Source: Hemileia vastatrix
Taxonomy: Eukaryota; Basidiomycota; Pucciniomycetes; Pucciniales; Zaghouaniaceae
Reading direction: 5' to 3'
Assembly (NCBI GenBank): GCA_030280995.1
Contig: JASXTE010000004.1
Coordinates: forward strand, 19,173,185 to 19,237,184
DNA: 64,000 bases
Below the pieces are notes generated by a model. The model was not told the DNA's origin. It saw only the letters and a program-made list of their open reading frames with translations, and made no database searches. Shown here piece by piece: positions 22,861 through 34,794 of the stretch; position 1 is the stretch's first letter, and each line of letters opens with the position of its first letter. Both the position numbers and the translations under genes were made by a program.

Positions 22861-23538
22861 GTTGATTTGGTTGGCCTCATCTTCTTTGAGAGAATCTGTT
22901 GAGGGAAGACCAGAATTGAGAGAGCATAATTTGACTACTTCAAGGCAATTTAAATCCTCTTCGAGTGAAGTGATCGAGCTAGAAGGGTTAGCCAATTTCT
23001 CATTTAGAGAAAGATCAGATTCTTGCAAGTCATCTGGCAGAGATTTTCCCTCTAGCAGGACATTGTCAGGCGGGTTGTTTAACTCCCTATTGACCTGCAT
23101 TGAAGAATCAGAAATATACTTAGCACGTGGGGTGATCAATCCCCATGACCAATCAATTTCAGGATTCCAATGCATTAAAAATTCATGGCCAAGAATGGTA
23201 TCTTCCATTCTTGGCGTGTCCAAGACTGATAATTCCCACTCAAAGGGGGGAAAATTCGGAAAGTTGAAAACCCATAAAACGTTCTTACTTACCCAATATT
23301 TGGGTTCCTCTGATTTGACCAAATAAATTAGAGTTTGGTCAATATCTGTGAATGTCAGCTTTAACTTCTTGGAAAAAGATAAACTGACAAAAGAAATTGA
23401 AGCTCCTGAGTCTATGAGACAACCAAAGGGGGTATCCTCCTTAAAAAGAATGAATCTCAAGCGGTTTAAGGCAACTCCAGTACTTAAGACATGGAGTTTA
23501 TGTGCACTGGGAGAGATAAGGTGGTTTGCTTTGCACAC
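22855..23538 (-). CDS. Gypsy A aspartic protease region
   Basis: An open block of 227 codons. The active site is CLIDSGASISFVSLS, with the Asp-Ser-Gly-Ala motif of retroelement proteases. MEDTILGHEFLMHWNPEIDW is the second conserved block (ILG). The remainder is acidic and links to reverse transcriptase. It would process Gag-Pol. A plus-strand frame of similar length lies over it and is a shadow. This is the longest intact block of gypsy A. Confidence 0.8.
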   Translation of the reverse strand: MCKANHLISPSAHKLHVLSTGVALNRLRFILFKEDTPFGCLIDSGASISFVSLSFSKKLKLTFTDIDQTLIYLVKSEEPKYWVSKNVLWVFNFPNFPPFEWELSVLDTPRMEDTILGHEFLMHWNPEIDWSWGLITPRAKYISDSSMQVNRELNNPPDNVLLEGKSLPDDLQESDLSLNEKLANPSSSITSLEEDLNCLEVVKLCSLNSGLPSTDSLKEDEANQINV

Positions 23539-24742
23539 AGGTAAACTATCTTATAGTTTTTTGACCTTGAACTAGTACCTTCTCTTTCCTTCAACTTCAC
23601 ACAATCTTCTAGCTTGTGCTTACCCCCACAATACATACATAGCCCATTATCTGCTTGTCTCTTCCTCTCAGCTTCTTTAAGTTCCTCTTTTGGGTCCAAT
23701 ACCTTACTGATATTGCCTGGGGTCAAGCATTTTGGTTGAGGTTTGTCCTTTCCCTTATTGGGTTTGGATTGAGTCAAGGAGGATTGAGTTGGCCGTGGGT
23801 GTGAAGAAGGTCCCGATTAAAAATTTAGGCCTTGAGATTTGTTGGCGTATTGACAATGTTGTAGTCGTCCTTGGTAAACACCGTCAAGTTTGAGGGTTTG
23901 ATCCATTAAATCCATTGAGGTAGTCATCTTCTGACCATGAAGATTTAATTGATCCAGAATCCTTAAAAGAAGTCCCTTTTTGAAATGATATTTGAGGGCA
24001 GCATCATTCCAACCTACTCAAGTTTTAAGTGCTATGAAATTTGAGATATATTCAGAGGCTTTACCTTTATCACTCATGCGGAGGAAATCAAGTTCAATTT
24101 CCGCATTGTCAGTTTCATTAGGGTCACCAAAAACTATAAAAAGTTGGTCTTCGAGCTTTTCCCATTTATTGATAAGTAAGTGGGTTTCTGTTGAAGAGAG
24201 CATGAGAAGATAAGGTTCGAACCATCTGGCTGCTTTTCCGGCTAGGAATGAAGAAGCGTAAACAACCTTTGATTGGTCGTTATTGAAGATTCTAGGGTCA
24301 TTATTGAACAGGAGCTTGCAGGTATGCAAGAAGGGGTGCAATCTGTCTGGGTGTTCTCCATAAAATTTGTCAGGAGATTTCATGGAAGGAGTTTTGAATT
24401 TTGATCCCTCCAAAGACGTTGGATTTGAAAGTTTTTTCATGAAAATTCTCATGAAGTCTTCTAGAGAATTAGATGGTCCAGGTTCCGAAGGTTGACCAGA
24501 AGGGTGAGTAGCAGGGGCAGATGGTTCCTCAAGCATCATATCCTCTCCTTCTGCTTCATCGCTAGAGTCATCAAAATCCTGGTGGATGTCTTCCACAGAT
24601 TGGACTGACTGTTCCCATTCCCTAATTTCAAGAGTTTCATGAGAGAGTGAGTGCAGGAAACAGGCCGTGTGGTTGTTAACCTGCCTCTGGCACGAGCCCT
24701 AGTATTAGCGCCCGTAGGAGGAGTGTGATGAACAGGTGCCAT
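23484..24742 (-). pseudogene. Gypsy A gag with zinc knuckle
   Basis: The ATG at 24742 (MAPVHHTPPTGANTRARARG) is 78 bases inside the 5' repeat. After a frame change near 24600 the capsid part reads DKFYGEHPDRLHPFLHTC, KAARWFEPYLLML and AEIELDFLRMSDKGKASEYI, typical Ty3/gypsy gag. A later block ends with the knuckle CMYCGGKHKLEDC (a CCHC box). Three frame blocks are needed, so the gene is broken. Gag packages the RNA. Confidence 0.85.
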
Positions 24743-24819
24743 TTTTAAAGAATTTAAAAACACCTGAAAAAGGATGTAGTAGTGCAAAAGAATGAGAACT
24801 ATGGAGAATTAAATTATAA

Positions 24820-25626
24820 TGTCACCGGAGGACCTACGCACAAGGTCGAGGGTGTTCCTAGAAAGTGAGATGGAGGGAGGAGTTTAGAGACTTCTTCAAA
24901 GTACAGAGGAAATATTTGAGGAAGTGATTCAAATATGAGTTGATGGTAGAGCTTCTTCTTTGAGATATGTTTGATAAGAATCTAAATATAATTTAAAGGT
25001 AATATTGAAATTCTTAGGATCTCACAACAGGTTGTAAACTCAATAATCAAAGACTTAAGTTTTTACAAATTATTACTGAGAAAATAAGGAAATGTGCAAT
25101 AATAATGATTTAACCTGAAGCTTTACCACTATTAACTATATATACATTTTATAATTTAATTCTAAAGAATGTCAAACCAAAATCAAATCCCTTTTATATC
25201 CATTACTCCTCCTCGCATTGACCTCATGCCCATCTGTCATTTGGCACACCACAGACCTCCAAAAAAACACCTGTTACACCTGGACCCTCCTCACTAACAT
25301 CCATTAACCCTTTGAACCTCCACTAACCATCCCGTCCATTCTAACTACCCCTGTTAATAACCCACAGAAACATAATAAACCTTTAGCGGAATATTGCATT
25401 GGCTGTTGCGTTGTTCATCGCCTATCAAAGAAAAGACTGAACACACTATTGAGAGATTAACTAATTTAGATTTAAAGTTTAGATTAGCGCGGTTCAATAG
25501 TGAGTACACAAAGGAAAGTTGCAGTTGCTATGTAGAATTGCTTCTGCACTTCAAATATGGATTTAGACCTCTTTATTATTGATTTAATGAGCTGCTTTTG
25601 CCTCGAGTGTCACGTGGTGCATGACA
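24820..25626 (-). repeat. 5' long terminal repeat of gypsy A
   Basis: 807 bases, beginning TGTCACCGGAGGACCTACGC and ending CACGTGGTGCATGACA on the plus strand. The minus-strand TATA sequence GGATATAAAAGGG at about 25188-25200 would drive gag-pol transcription leftward. Confidence 0.92.
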
Positions 25627-25960
25627 GAAACAGTATCTTTGGTCTTTTAATTCATCTAGCATAAAGCAAAGTTTGGCATGAAGCAGAGCTTAATTTCAGT
25701 TGCCAGATTTTGTTTATAAAATTGATTTGCACTGCTCTTGATCCAGCGCTGAAAAGGCCTTTGAGATGGACAAAACCCACCGGAGTTGGTTGTTTTTCAA
25801 GAATTTGTTTCCAGAGATCCAAGCTAACAGAGTTCAGGAGAATGGTACAGCCTATTTTTTCTCAGTTTGACAACTTGGAGGGTTTTCTGAGTTCAAAAAA
25901 GGATTCTTCATTGATATAGTCAATGAGAAGCAGTTAAATTTCTTGAAAGCAAGATCAAGA
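25627..25960 (-). pseudogene. Copia gag, upstream half
   Basis: Reads LDLWKQILEKQPTP and later a KLCFMLDELKDQRYCFI stretch that runs straight into 17151 when gypsy A is removed. Frame slips occur. The N-terminus and leader are not resolved. Confidence 0.5.
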
Positions 25961-27320
25961 ATTTAAGATATTTATTTAAGTGTATGAATCCAGTCTTTTA
26001 GCTCTTCTATGACATTGTAGAAAGAAATTTCTATAATACTAAGCTATAGACACAATTCCAAGATGGGCTGGTTCTCCTTTCTAAATATAATTATAAAAAG
26101 ATGCACCTGCCACTCTAATATTTAAAGACAATGAAAACATGTATTATAAGTCTGGCTTATATTTTTTTTGGTGTGGAGGCTAAAGTAGAATAATTTATAG
26201 AAGTCTTTTTAAAGAAAAAAAAGAAATATATTTTATTATAAGCCATAAAACTGCCAGCTAGATATATTCCCAGTAAGTGCTAGCATTCTCAGTCACTCCC
26301 TCTTGTAGTGCTCTATCTAATACTATCCTTACTGTGGCAATAAAATAACTCTGCAGCACCACTTCTGGTATGCACACCCAATATGTACAAAATAAAATAT
26401 ATATATTGTTTCTACCTTAAAAAATAGCTATTGTTATTTTTTACTAACTTTCACACACACACACACTATTTACAAGTGAGTGCTTATATACATTTGTATG
26501 ATAAGCACCCCTTTCGTATGTTTCCTTGCCCTATGGGTTTTCCTACTCAAGTTCAGCGCTATCATAAGCATATCAAACGGTATCTAAGTATCTCAAAGAT
26601 CTATGTACATCTATTAGCATAGGTTTTGGTTCCAATAGCACCTGAAAATTTTGAGGAAGTACAGCTAGTAGCACTAAAACACACTACTTTTTTTTGTACA
26701 TACCCTGCACTTCCTGAGATCCTTAACTAAATAATAGGTACTTACACTGCTTTTCATACCCATTGCAATGACCCACTCTGGCAACATGAGTATCCACTAA
26801 TTGTGAAACCCTTCCCACTTCAGTGAATAACTTTCTTATCTCAATTCCTATCATTCTTATCTTTTTCTTGAGTGCTACTTGCAACCCTTTTTGTCTTCAT
26901 AGCATTACCTTCTTTCTCTGTCGTTTTTTTGTCTTCATGGGCAGGCATAGCTTCACCTAAAAGCATTTCTACTATCTAAGTGTAAATTTTCATGCCACCT
27001 CTGTTTCTGCCTTGTAAGTCCATATCATGCATCTAGCACTGCCCATGAATTTTTGCAAGTACATGCCATATTTTACTTGTCCTTTAGGCCATTATGTACT
27101 TACTCTGACCTTTTTCTCGCCGCGGCTCATAAATCCATAATACACAAAAAACTGTGTGTGGAGAGTCTACCTTTTCTGTGCTATCAAAAACCCTTTGTTG
27201 CACTTCTGTAGCCATCCTGCTTGAAAAACCCTTTGTTGTACTTTTCTGCGAGCTAAGACATTTCTTCCTTACTGCAAGATGTGTACCACAGTCTCCCTCT
27301 ACCCACAACTGTCCCCAGGC
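25961..27320. other. Intergenic DNA, no gene recognised
   Basis: AT-rich; a short (CA)n run at 26453-26466. No convincing open frame. The missing right long terminal repeat of the copia element was sought here and not seen. Confidence 0.4.
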
Positions 27321-27426
27321 ACTATAAAACCCAATGCATATCTCACAATTTTTCCTCATTCCTTCTTCTTCTCTTCCCTCGACTTCTAGTGTCTCTTTCT
27401 CTTTCTTCCTCTTCTTTCTACTTATT

Positions 27427-28411
27427 ATGGACACTAAGAAGAAAATATCCAACTCCATCTGTCAATTTGTTGATTCAAAGAAAGCTTCCATTGCTACTTC
27501 TCCTGCCGTTAAAGCTGTCCTCACCGGAGCCAAGAATTGCCAACACTGTACTGAGAAAGGCATTAATCCATGTCTTTCTTGAAAGCCTGTCATGGTAACG
27601 GATTTTTCACGGTAAGTTCTTTTCCTCTTCTTCATTTTAAAAATTTTGGCTCTGATTTCTTCTTTTTCTCTTTTTCCTCTAGTCATGCAACTTCTGCAAA
27701 AGTTTCAAGAAGAAATGCAGCCTAAATGGTCCCCCTGCAATTTCTGCAAACAACCCTGCTCCTAAGAGAGCTAAACCTCATCATTGCTTGCCTATGCCAA
27801 GCACTGAAACCAATACAACACATCATTCACTCTTCTCTGAAGAATTTATTCATACAGTAAGTCCTTCTTTTTCTCCAAATTTTTCTTTTTATTTCTGAAA
27901 AATCTTCCACCTTTTTTTTATTTTATATTTTTTGTAGGAGACTCCTAATACTCCTTATGCCACTACTCCTCCAACTCCTTGATTTGAAGTTCTTATTCTG
28001 GATCTTGAAGAAGACCCCTTCTGGGCTATAGCGCCTGGCACTAGCTTCTCCAAGGCCACAGCAGACATGACTACCTGGCTTGTGCAAGAGGCTACTCCAC
28101 TACCTTTCACCCCTGATGATTGGTTCTCAGCTCCTCCAACGTCAGATAATACTTTTGAGGAATATGCTCCTCAAATCTACCTACCTTTCCCTCAATATTG
28201 ACAAGTCCTAAATTGAGTGGTTTCAGCTCCTTATTACCGCACTGTTGATCATGTCAATACTGGTTTTGATGCAGTATTTACTTACCTCAAAAAAAGTCCA
28301 GCCTTTGACAAGAAGGATGTTCAAAATTGCTTCTCCCTAGTCAAAAATCTAAATTTGACTTATAATAATATCTATAATGACTGGGAGTACACCTTTCTTG
28401 ATAGACGTTAA
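27427..28411 (+). pseudogene. Cysteine-cluster gene, relative of the gypsy A antisense gene (copy 2)
   Basis: A CTATAAAACC box at about 27321 and a pyrimidine-rich leader precede the ATG at 27427 (MDTKKKISNSICQFVDSKK). CQHCTEKGINPC is followed by a TGA, then across an intron with GTAAGT donor and CTCTAG acceptor (about 27612-27689) by CNFCKSFKKKC. This is the same C-x2-C-x6/7-C pair as at 18044. A second GTAAGT...TTGTAG intron (about 27858-27938) leads to an acidic exon with DLEEDPFWAI and an end at 28411 (WEYTFLDRR). At least three in-frame stops make it a pseudogene. Confidence 0.55.
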
Positions 28412-28985
28412 AGTAAGTTTTAGTATTTTTTCTTATTCACTATTTTAATGCTAATTTTCCTTTCTTTCTTCAGAAAAATTTTTCTTTCAAATTCTAAATT
28501 ATTCCTTGTTGTATAAATAAGTAACTAGTTTATTTTATTATTCTTTCCTTGTAATAATAAAAATTATTTTTTTACCTAAAAATGTTGCCAAATATTGCCC
28601 ATGATTATTCTGTGAGAGTGAGAAAATCTTATAAATTCTTAAAAATAATAAGATTTATTATGCAAATCTTCTTTCTTGACTCCTTTTGAAATAAACTTGA
28701 GACAATAATCAAAATTATTCCCACATATCTTAATTTGTTAGCACCATATCCTCTTCAACCCAATATTCTTGAAGCAAACTCAGATCTACCCAAGATCCTG
28801 CGCTCATTAGTGCTAACTTTTCCCCAATCACCCTTGTTACACTTTTATTCTTTGGCTGAGTAGTGTCCCTACTTGGATAACATCCAGCACTTCATTTAAT
28901 TGTATCTTTATAGTGTCTATAAATAGGCATTTTATTCCCTGCTTATTCCTTACCCAAACCCAACACCTTCAAAAATCTAACTAGA
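28412..28985. other. AT-rich spacer with a TATA-like box
   Basis: Between two related broken genes. CTATAAATAGG at about 28918 resembles the TATA boxes in front of the neighbouring cysteine-cluster genes. No open frame of interest. Confidence 0.4.
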
Positions 28986-29742
28986 CACAACAAAATACCA
29001 TACCTTACTTAGAGATCAAGCTTGAAGCTTTGGCTGCCACCATAGTTTTAACTGTACTTTCTCTAAGCCTTGTGGTTATGCCACCTTCAGACCTGCCTGT
29101 GATAGCTGTTTCAGATACCATAAAACTTGTACCTTTTTTTATACTTATCCTTCATTTCCTAATGAATTTTAAAATTTTCCTCCAGGAGATACATCCAGTG
29201 CTCCTACTGTACTAGCTAGACCTACTAGTGCTACTTTACTGTATAATGAAACTTTACCCATTGATAGCACATCTCTTCCTGTGAACTCTTGACAAGAAAT
29301 CTCCAATCAACCCAAGGCAGGATCACCTTCTTCTTCTGAAAAAAAATTTGCCATGCAATCTTCCTCTGCATTTGTTCCCAACACTGTAGAGTGCTTTTGC
29401 CTTATGCGCTGCCTTCAAATTTACTGGCAAGTAAGTTCATAATCATATATTTCTCAGTTAACTATACCTGATGTTACTCTATCCTGAGGTTTTAACAAAT
29501 CCATTTCCTTAGGATGGGTTCCTCAATCCCTTCCCTTTATCCATTCCATGCAAATATTCTTGTGCCTTTGTCTCATTTACAACTCTATGTCATCCTCCTA
29601 TAATTGTGCTCCTGAATTCTCGGATAATAAATTGAACTCCCACTATAATCATATAGAAATGATCAGTCAGTTGATGAATGAAATTAGTTCCACTTCTATT
29701 CCTGGATTTACTGCAGATCCCAACAATTTTAATATTCCATAA
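28986..29742 (+). pseudogene. Cysteine-cluster gene relative (copy 3), heavily decayed
   Basis: Near 29085-29130 one frame reads CDSCFRYHKTC, the C-x2-C-x6-C half cluster also found at 18044 and 27427, preceded by a Cys-rich stretch (NCTFSKPC). A GTAAGT donor at about 29430 follows a Ser/Pro-rich exon. A later open block ends at 29742. Layout (TATA box, cysteines, introns) copies the neighbours, but frames are broken. Confidence 0.4.
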
Positions 29743-29826
29743 GAGTGGAAATTATTACTGAGTAGTTTTGAAGCAGACTCCAATTAGTCCTAACTTTTCT
29801 TCTTCACTCTCCTTTCTGATTAGCTC

Positions 29827-30159
29827 CATCCCTCAATCATTTCATTATGGAATGTTATATCCATTAACTTCTGAAATACTTATGGAGAATTTTTTGGTCC
29901 AAATGGCACTCTGATATATTTATATATTCCCATATGTGTTGTGATCAACAAACAGTTCTGTGAATTTTTTTCTACAGGAATTTGATGGTACCCTTTATTT
30001 CCATCTAAGCAACTTATATACTTAGCACCTTTAAGGGTAGCATGTATAGAGGTAATCTTTTGCAAGGAATAAATATCATCTACTGTAAATGTATCTAATG
30101 CTCTATAATCACTGCAAAGTCTTGCTTTATCTTGTTCATAAGAAATTAGCACTGGTGAT
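29827..30159 (-). pseudogene. Gypsy B reverse transcriptase, downstream fragment
   Basis: Reads LCSDYRALDTFTVDDIYSLQ, then YISCLDGNKGYHQIPVE with the first catalytic Asp, then VPFGPKNSP and a stop; similarity to gypsy C ends at 29827. The right edge is the GAT duplication of the 24.7 kb transposon. The upstream part of the same gene begins at 54840. The catalytic Asp-Asp motif and everything after it are missing. Confidence 0.88.
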
Positions 30160-30203
30160 CACCATGGGAAATCTAGGGGTGAATCGCTAGCAATCCCCTC
30201 TCC
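30160..30203 (+). repeat. Left terminal inverted repeat of the giant transposon
   Basis: Begins CACCATGGGAAATCTAGGGG, then TGAATCGCTAGCAATCC, a near-palindrome centred on GCTAGC. Pairs with 54796-54839. Confidence 0.88.
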
Positions 30204-31077
30204 TGAAATTTAGAGTGTCCCTTAATTATGCCAGGTTTATGAATACTTTATAAACATAAGTAAATTAGAGTTAGATTTACATTTATTCTCAGATTGGTCC
30301 AAAAATGAACCTCAACTGATCTCAAGTTATGCATAAGTTGATCAACTATAACAATGATTCTATCCTTCATTGAGCACACATTGATCCAACATAAGCTTTT
30401 GAATATACAATATTTTTATCAATTTAGAGGAAGAAAATTATTCTTTAACATACCTAATCATTACTTTGCATTCAAAAGATAAACCATAAAATTATGAAAG
30501 TAAATTTAATTTACAATAATAATATCTTTTACTACATAATTGTAACAATAAATAAATTTAGCAAATTTTTTGATCACAAATATTAATAACTATAGGAATT
30601 GAAATAACTAATGCCATTCCTATTTTCAAATTTTAAAAAGATTATAGTCACTTCTCACTTCTAATCTGTTAAGTCTTTGCAAAACTAAATTTTGTATACT
30701 TTTTTAAATTTTACCAAAAATATAAGACCTACAGGCTATTGAAAATAAAATCTTCAGTTACTCAACTAAAAGAAATATTTATATTTAAATAAAAATAAAA
30801 ATAGTCCTTAAAGTGTATAACATGAAAGGTTTTTATGGAAATTAATATGCAAGTTTTCCTTTTTAAATATTTAATGCTTATATAAATCACTTTCCCAAGT
30901 TTTGGTATGAGTACATGTGAAATAGTAACTGCATTTAAAAGTGGAAACCAATATAATGACAAAAATATTTACAAAATTTATTTCAATTTAATATTTATCT
31001 GTAAAAAATTTTGAAAGTATTATTTTATTCATCTTCTTAAGGATCTCTTCCTCCTCCTCTACCCATCTACTTTTTAA
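30204..31077. other. Subterminal region of the giant transposon
   Basis: AT-rich, no gene. CTCAA/TGATC-containing words recur near 30310-30390 (CTCAACTGATCTCAAGTT, TTGATCAACT, ATTGATCCAAC), reminiscent of the subterminal repeats on the right side. Confidence 0.45.
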
Positions 31078-31079
31078 TA

Positions 31080-34000
31080 GGGGGTCTCAAACTTGAACAA
31101 ATATGCCTGGTGGATTTCATTTGAAAACCACCACATAAACACACCATGAAACATGGCTGATTTGTTACATGTGATTATAAACATGGGGTCAAATATGTCC
31201 TACTTTAGTGAAAATTTTCCAACCACAGCACAGATCCTCCCAATTCACCACACATCACATCTTTCCCAACCCACTTTTTTGACACAAATTTTTACACATG
31301 GTGCCCCAGTAAATTTTGACCTTTTCATTACTTTCTTTATCAACAATTCCTGAACAAATTTATATCCTCAAAACTCAGTCATCATGCCAAGAACACTACA
31401 AAATTGTCAACACAACCCTTTTAAATCCTTTTTTCATGCTTTAAAAATGATCAAGTTGCATGTACTTTCCACTTTGTTTTGTTGTATTTTTGCATATTAA
31501 CTTTTATTTTGAATTTTCACTGAAAGCATAATTTTTCCCTTCTTGATTCATTTTGGTTAATCATCTCAACATGATGTTGGATATTTCAGAAATTGCATAA
31601 TTTTTCATTCTTTCTGTTTTTCAATGATCTCTCATATCCTTTTATTCATCTTCTCTCACTTCCTTAACTCTTCTTCTATTTTTTTTATCCATCACTTCCT
31701 GAACTTCTATCTGGTCCTTTTGCATCTTTGAAGACATCTCATCAGGTAAGTCATCCTCCCACCATCTTTTCTTCAATTTTAACTGAAGTTCTTTTTCTGA
31801 ATTTTTTTTTCTATTTCTTTTTTTGTTTTCTCAAATCACATTTCCACTTTTAAGAAGGTTCTACAGAAGCCAAGCTCTCATATCCACCAAGCAACATCTG
31901 ATTTGGCTCACTGGTTAATGAGATATTTATTATTTACTTGGCTCAAACTTCCATCAACTTTATTTTAATCTTCTCAAGTAGGTCTTACTCTGGAACAAAT
32001 ATAATACTTATAAATAAAATAGGTAGATAAAATAGATCTTTTTAGACCATTGATAATACCTGACTTTAATTTTTATAACCCTTTTTTTGATTTTCTTTCA
32101 AGTCAAAAATAAACGGTCAGAAATAGGATTGGGGTTTTTTTAAATGAAATATACTTTTTTAGGAAGAATCTCAACAATCATTTATTTTATTTTCAGCAAA
32201 TGGTGTTGAATTTGGTCTAGTGGTTGCTGAGATAACTTCTTCCAAAGTTGAATCTTGTTTCATAGACTAATTTACATTTTTTAAATTCAATGTTGCACAA
32301 TATGCATATAAGGCTTATGCAATCTATTTCAAATAATACTTCAGGATTTTGGCTCTGATTTGATCAGCTAAATATAAGTTTTGGATGAGTCCTTCCTATT
32401 TTTTAATTTTTTTATGAGGATGAATATTAACATTTGATGAATTTTAGCTCATTCAAATCTCACATTATTTTGATTACAGGCTCTCTATAGGCATGAATTT
32501 CATTTTCAGAAAGCATAATCAATTTCGGCTCAGAAATTTCTATGATATCTACTTTTAAAGTTGAGTCTTTTTATGTAAACTAATTTAAATTTTTGAATTT
32601 TGATATTCTGTATTATGCATGTTTTTTCTGATACTTTTCATTGTACCACTCCAAAGGTATGTCTATTCCTCAACTGTTTTTTATCATTTGTTTCCTCAAT
32701 TTTTCTTCTTTATAAATCATTTTTTTCCCTGATTTGTTGATGTTTTGGATTTTTTTCAGGAGATGGTATCATCAAATTTATTTGGAACTCTTCTCAGCAT
32801 AATCATCAATCAAAAATGCAAGAGATAAACATCAAACTACCAAGGAAATTCCTGGTTTGATATCTTGTAAAAATTTTTCTCATTTTTTCGGAATCTTGTG
32901 AAGCACTTACTCATTTTTGTTTTTCATTCCAGATCAACCAAAGTCTGATAAACCAAGTAAGTAAAGCAAGGGGGAAGGGCCCTATTTATAGTAAATCTTT
33001 AGGGAGGGGTTCCAAATAGGGTAATTAGAAGATTTTCCATTTTTTTCTTTTATTTCATAAATTTTTAAATTATCAATTAATAAATATAATCAATCAAATA
33101 AAACGTTTGTGCAATTGAGCCTTGTTGCTGTCTAAATTTGTTCATTTAATTATTTATTTGTATTGAATGGATGAATTGTCAATAAATTGCTTGTCATATG
33201 ATTTATTTGGCTTTGGTCACATCTGAAAACATTAGCAGGTGGAATTGTGAATCCCATTACTTTTACTTGGCTGATTATATTTTTTTAATGATTTACATAA
33301 GAATTTATGAAATTAAAAATGAAAATTTGGTAATCTTTACCCCCTCCCACAGTAAGTTGCAGGGGGAGGTATTGTAAATTTTTTTTTCTTACATAAATAT
33401 TTTTTTTGACATGAAAAAAAATGGCAATCTCCACCCCCTCCCACAGTAAAATTCAGGATGAGGTATTGCCATTTTTTTTTTCAGACATAAAAAATTTTTG
33501 ACATGAAAAAAATGGCGATCACCACCCCCTAATATAGTGAAATGCAGGGGAGGGTATTGCCAAATTTCTAGATTTAGAAAAATAAAATTTGTTAATTTAT
33601 GTATCTTGTGCATAAGGGTTGGTTAATGAAGCTGTTGAAAAACCATATTTAACCAAATTATTAATAGAAATCCAGAATGAATTTTAGTCAAGTAGATATG
33701 GAGAAAAACATTACTTATAATTTTAATACAAAACATTTAATTAACTGGAATCCTAAAAAATAGCAAGAGTAGAAGCATGCAATGTATATAAGAGAGATTC
33801 AAAGCATTTTTTTACAATCAAAATATTTATTTCCATCTCTGATCTGGAAGAGATTTTCAAGATGGGTAAATGTGCCACCATTTCAATTTGAACTAAAATG
33901 ACAAAGTGCAACACAGATTTGAATAGGAGGATCTCTATATGAACAACAAGAATCATTTCTGAAAATTGAGTGATATTTTATCAGTTCAAGTAACTGAGAA

Positions 34001-34583
34001 ATCCAGGCAAGGTTGTGCAAAATATCTGTTTAAAGCTAATTTAAGGAATGCTTAAAATAACCTCAAGGTTAAATTGTGGTTGGTGTTGTATGGAAAGTGT
34101 TCTGGAATATAAGTAGTGATTCTTCAGCATGTCACACATGTAAGCCTAGTGAATTTCAGCATTGGAGTTGGTATCTGAGTTAACCAATAGATCCAGGGCT
34201 AGAGTGGTAGCAGTTATTTCTAGTTTACAATGGACTGAAAGAGGAATTTTGTGAATGGTGATGAAGACTAAGGGTGAGTGTATGATGAAGTGGCTGCTTA
34301 AGTGGTGGGAAGTCATGTTCTTCACATGTTGAATAATAAGCCCTTAAGAATTAGGCGGAAAAGAATCTAAAGAGATGGCTTGTCTGTACCTATTGCTGAA
34401 TAATCAAGATGAAAGTGAAAAGTGTTTTGATGGCTTTTTTTACCAAAAGAAGGTGTGTTTGAGGTGAAACACACCATCAAAATACACCTGTCCAGGGCAG
34501 GTGTATTTCAGTTTCTGATGGTATGTTTGTTACTTTTTTTGTGGTGTGTTTATGTGGCGTATTTGATCAAGTTTGAGATGCCC
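31080..34583. mobile_element. Non-autonomous 3.5 kb DNA element nested in the giant transposon
   Basis: Imperfect inverted ends of about 28 bases (24 matching): left GGGGGTCTCAAACTTG, right inverse GGGCATCTCAAACTTG. TA flanks both ends (31078-31079, 34584-34585). Hairpin sequences lie just inside each end (TGGTGG...CCACCA at about 31110-31132; AATACACCTG...CAGGTGTATT at about 34484-34512). No coding sequence was recognised inside. Confidence 0.6.
33329..33567. repeat. Three tandem hairpin repeats
   Basis: Three copies of an ~80-90 base unit, each an inverted repeat of the form GGCAATC-CACCCCCTCCC...GGGGAGGTATTGCC with a short loop (AGTAAAATTCA type). They are separated by A/T-rich CATGAAAAAAATGG sequence. 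Located inside the 3.5 kb element. Confidence 0.7.
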
Positions 34584-34794
34584 TAATGTACTACATCCCA
34601 TCTCATTTTCATAGATAATCTCTATTGTTCTAGAACTCTCCTTATCAGCAATGGCCAATTTTATTTTTGAGCCATTAATCCCTTCATCAATCCTTTACCA
34701 CTCATAATTCTTAATATATCAAAGAATATGCTTTTTTATTTCATATAATGTTTTTTTCAAGCTTTCAAATGTCAGATAACACTATCAGAAAGAT

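Larger units (their letters stand above)
17152..25626 (-). mobile_element. Ty3/gypsy retrotransposon A, full length (8475 bases) with an extra gene
   Basis: Long terminal repeats at 17152-17945 and 24820-25626 share TGTCACC...TGACA ends. The target duplication GAAAC is perfect at 17147-17151 and 25627-25631. Gag and pol read leftward in the gypsy order: gag, zinc knuckle, protease, reverse transcriptase, RNase H, integrase, chromodomain. Between pol and the 3' repeat lies a plus-strand gene (18044-19024) and an A/G-rich stretch. Frameshifts and stops throughout pol, including a changed RT active site, make this copy inactive. It inserted into a copia gag gene. Confidence 0.93.
11267..26000 (-). 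mobile_element. Degenerate Ty1/copia retrotransposon, split by several insertions
   Basis: Reading leftward the domain order is gag (about 25960-25627 and 17151-16450), protease (about 16430-16130), GAG-pre-integrase (16019-15750), integrase (14433-13500), reverse transcriptase and RNase H (13500-11766), then a long terminal repeat at 11267-11555. Protease-integrase-RT is the copia order. Insertions are gypsy A (17152-25626), miniature CACTA elements at 13720-13969 and 14730-14979, and an unresolved ~1.3 kb block (14434-15749). No second long terminal repeat was found by eye, so the right boundary near 26 kb is approximate. Confidence 0.75.

Noticed and set aside
22862..23326. 154-codon plus-strand open frame
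   Set aside because: It lies exactly opposite the gypsy A protease region and shows no domain; it is a shadow.
26000..27300. Right-hand long terminal repeat of the copia element
   Set aside because: I looked for TGTCAGTTCTGGCAAATC and neighbouring words and did not find them, so no feature is reported.
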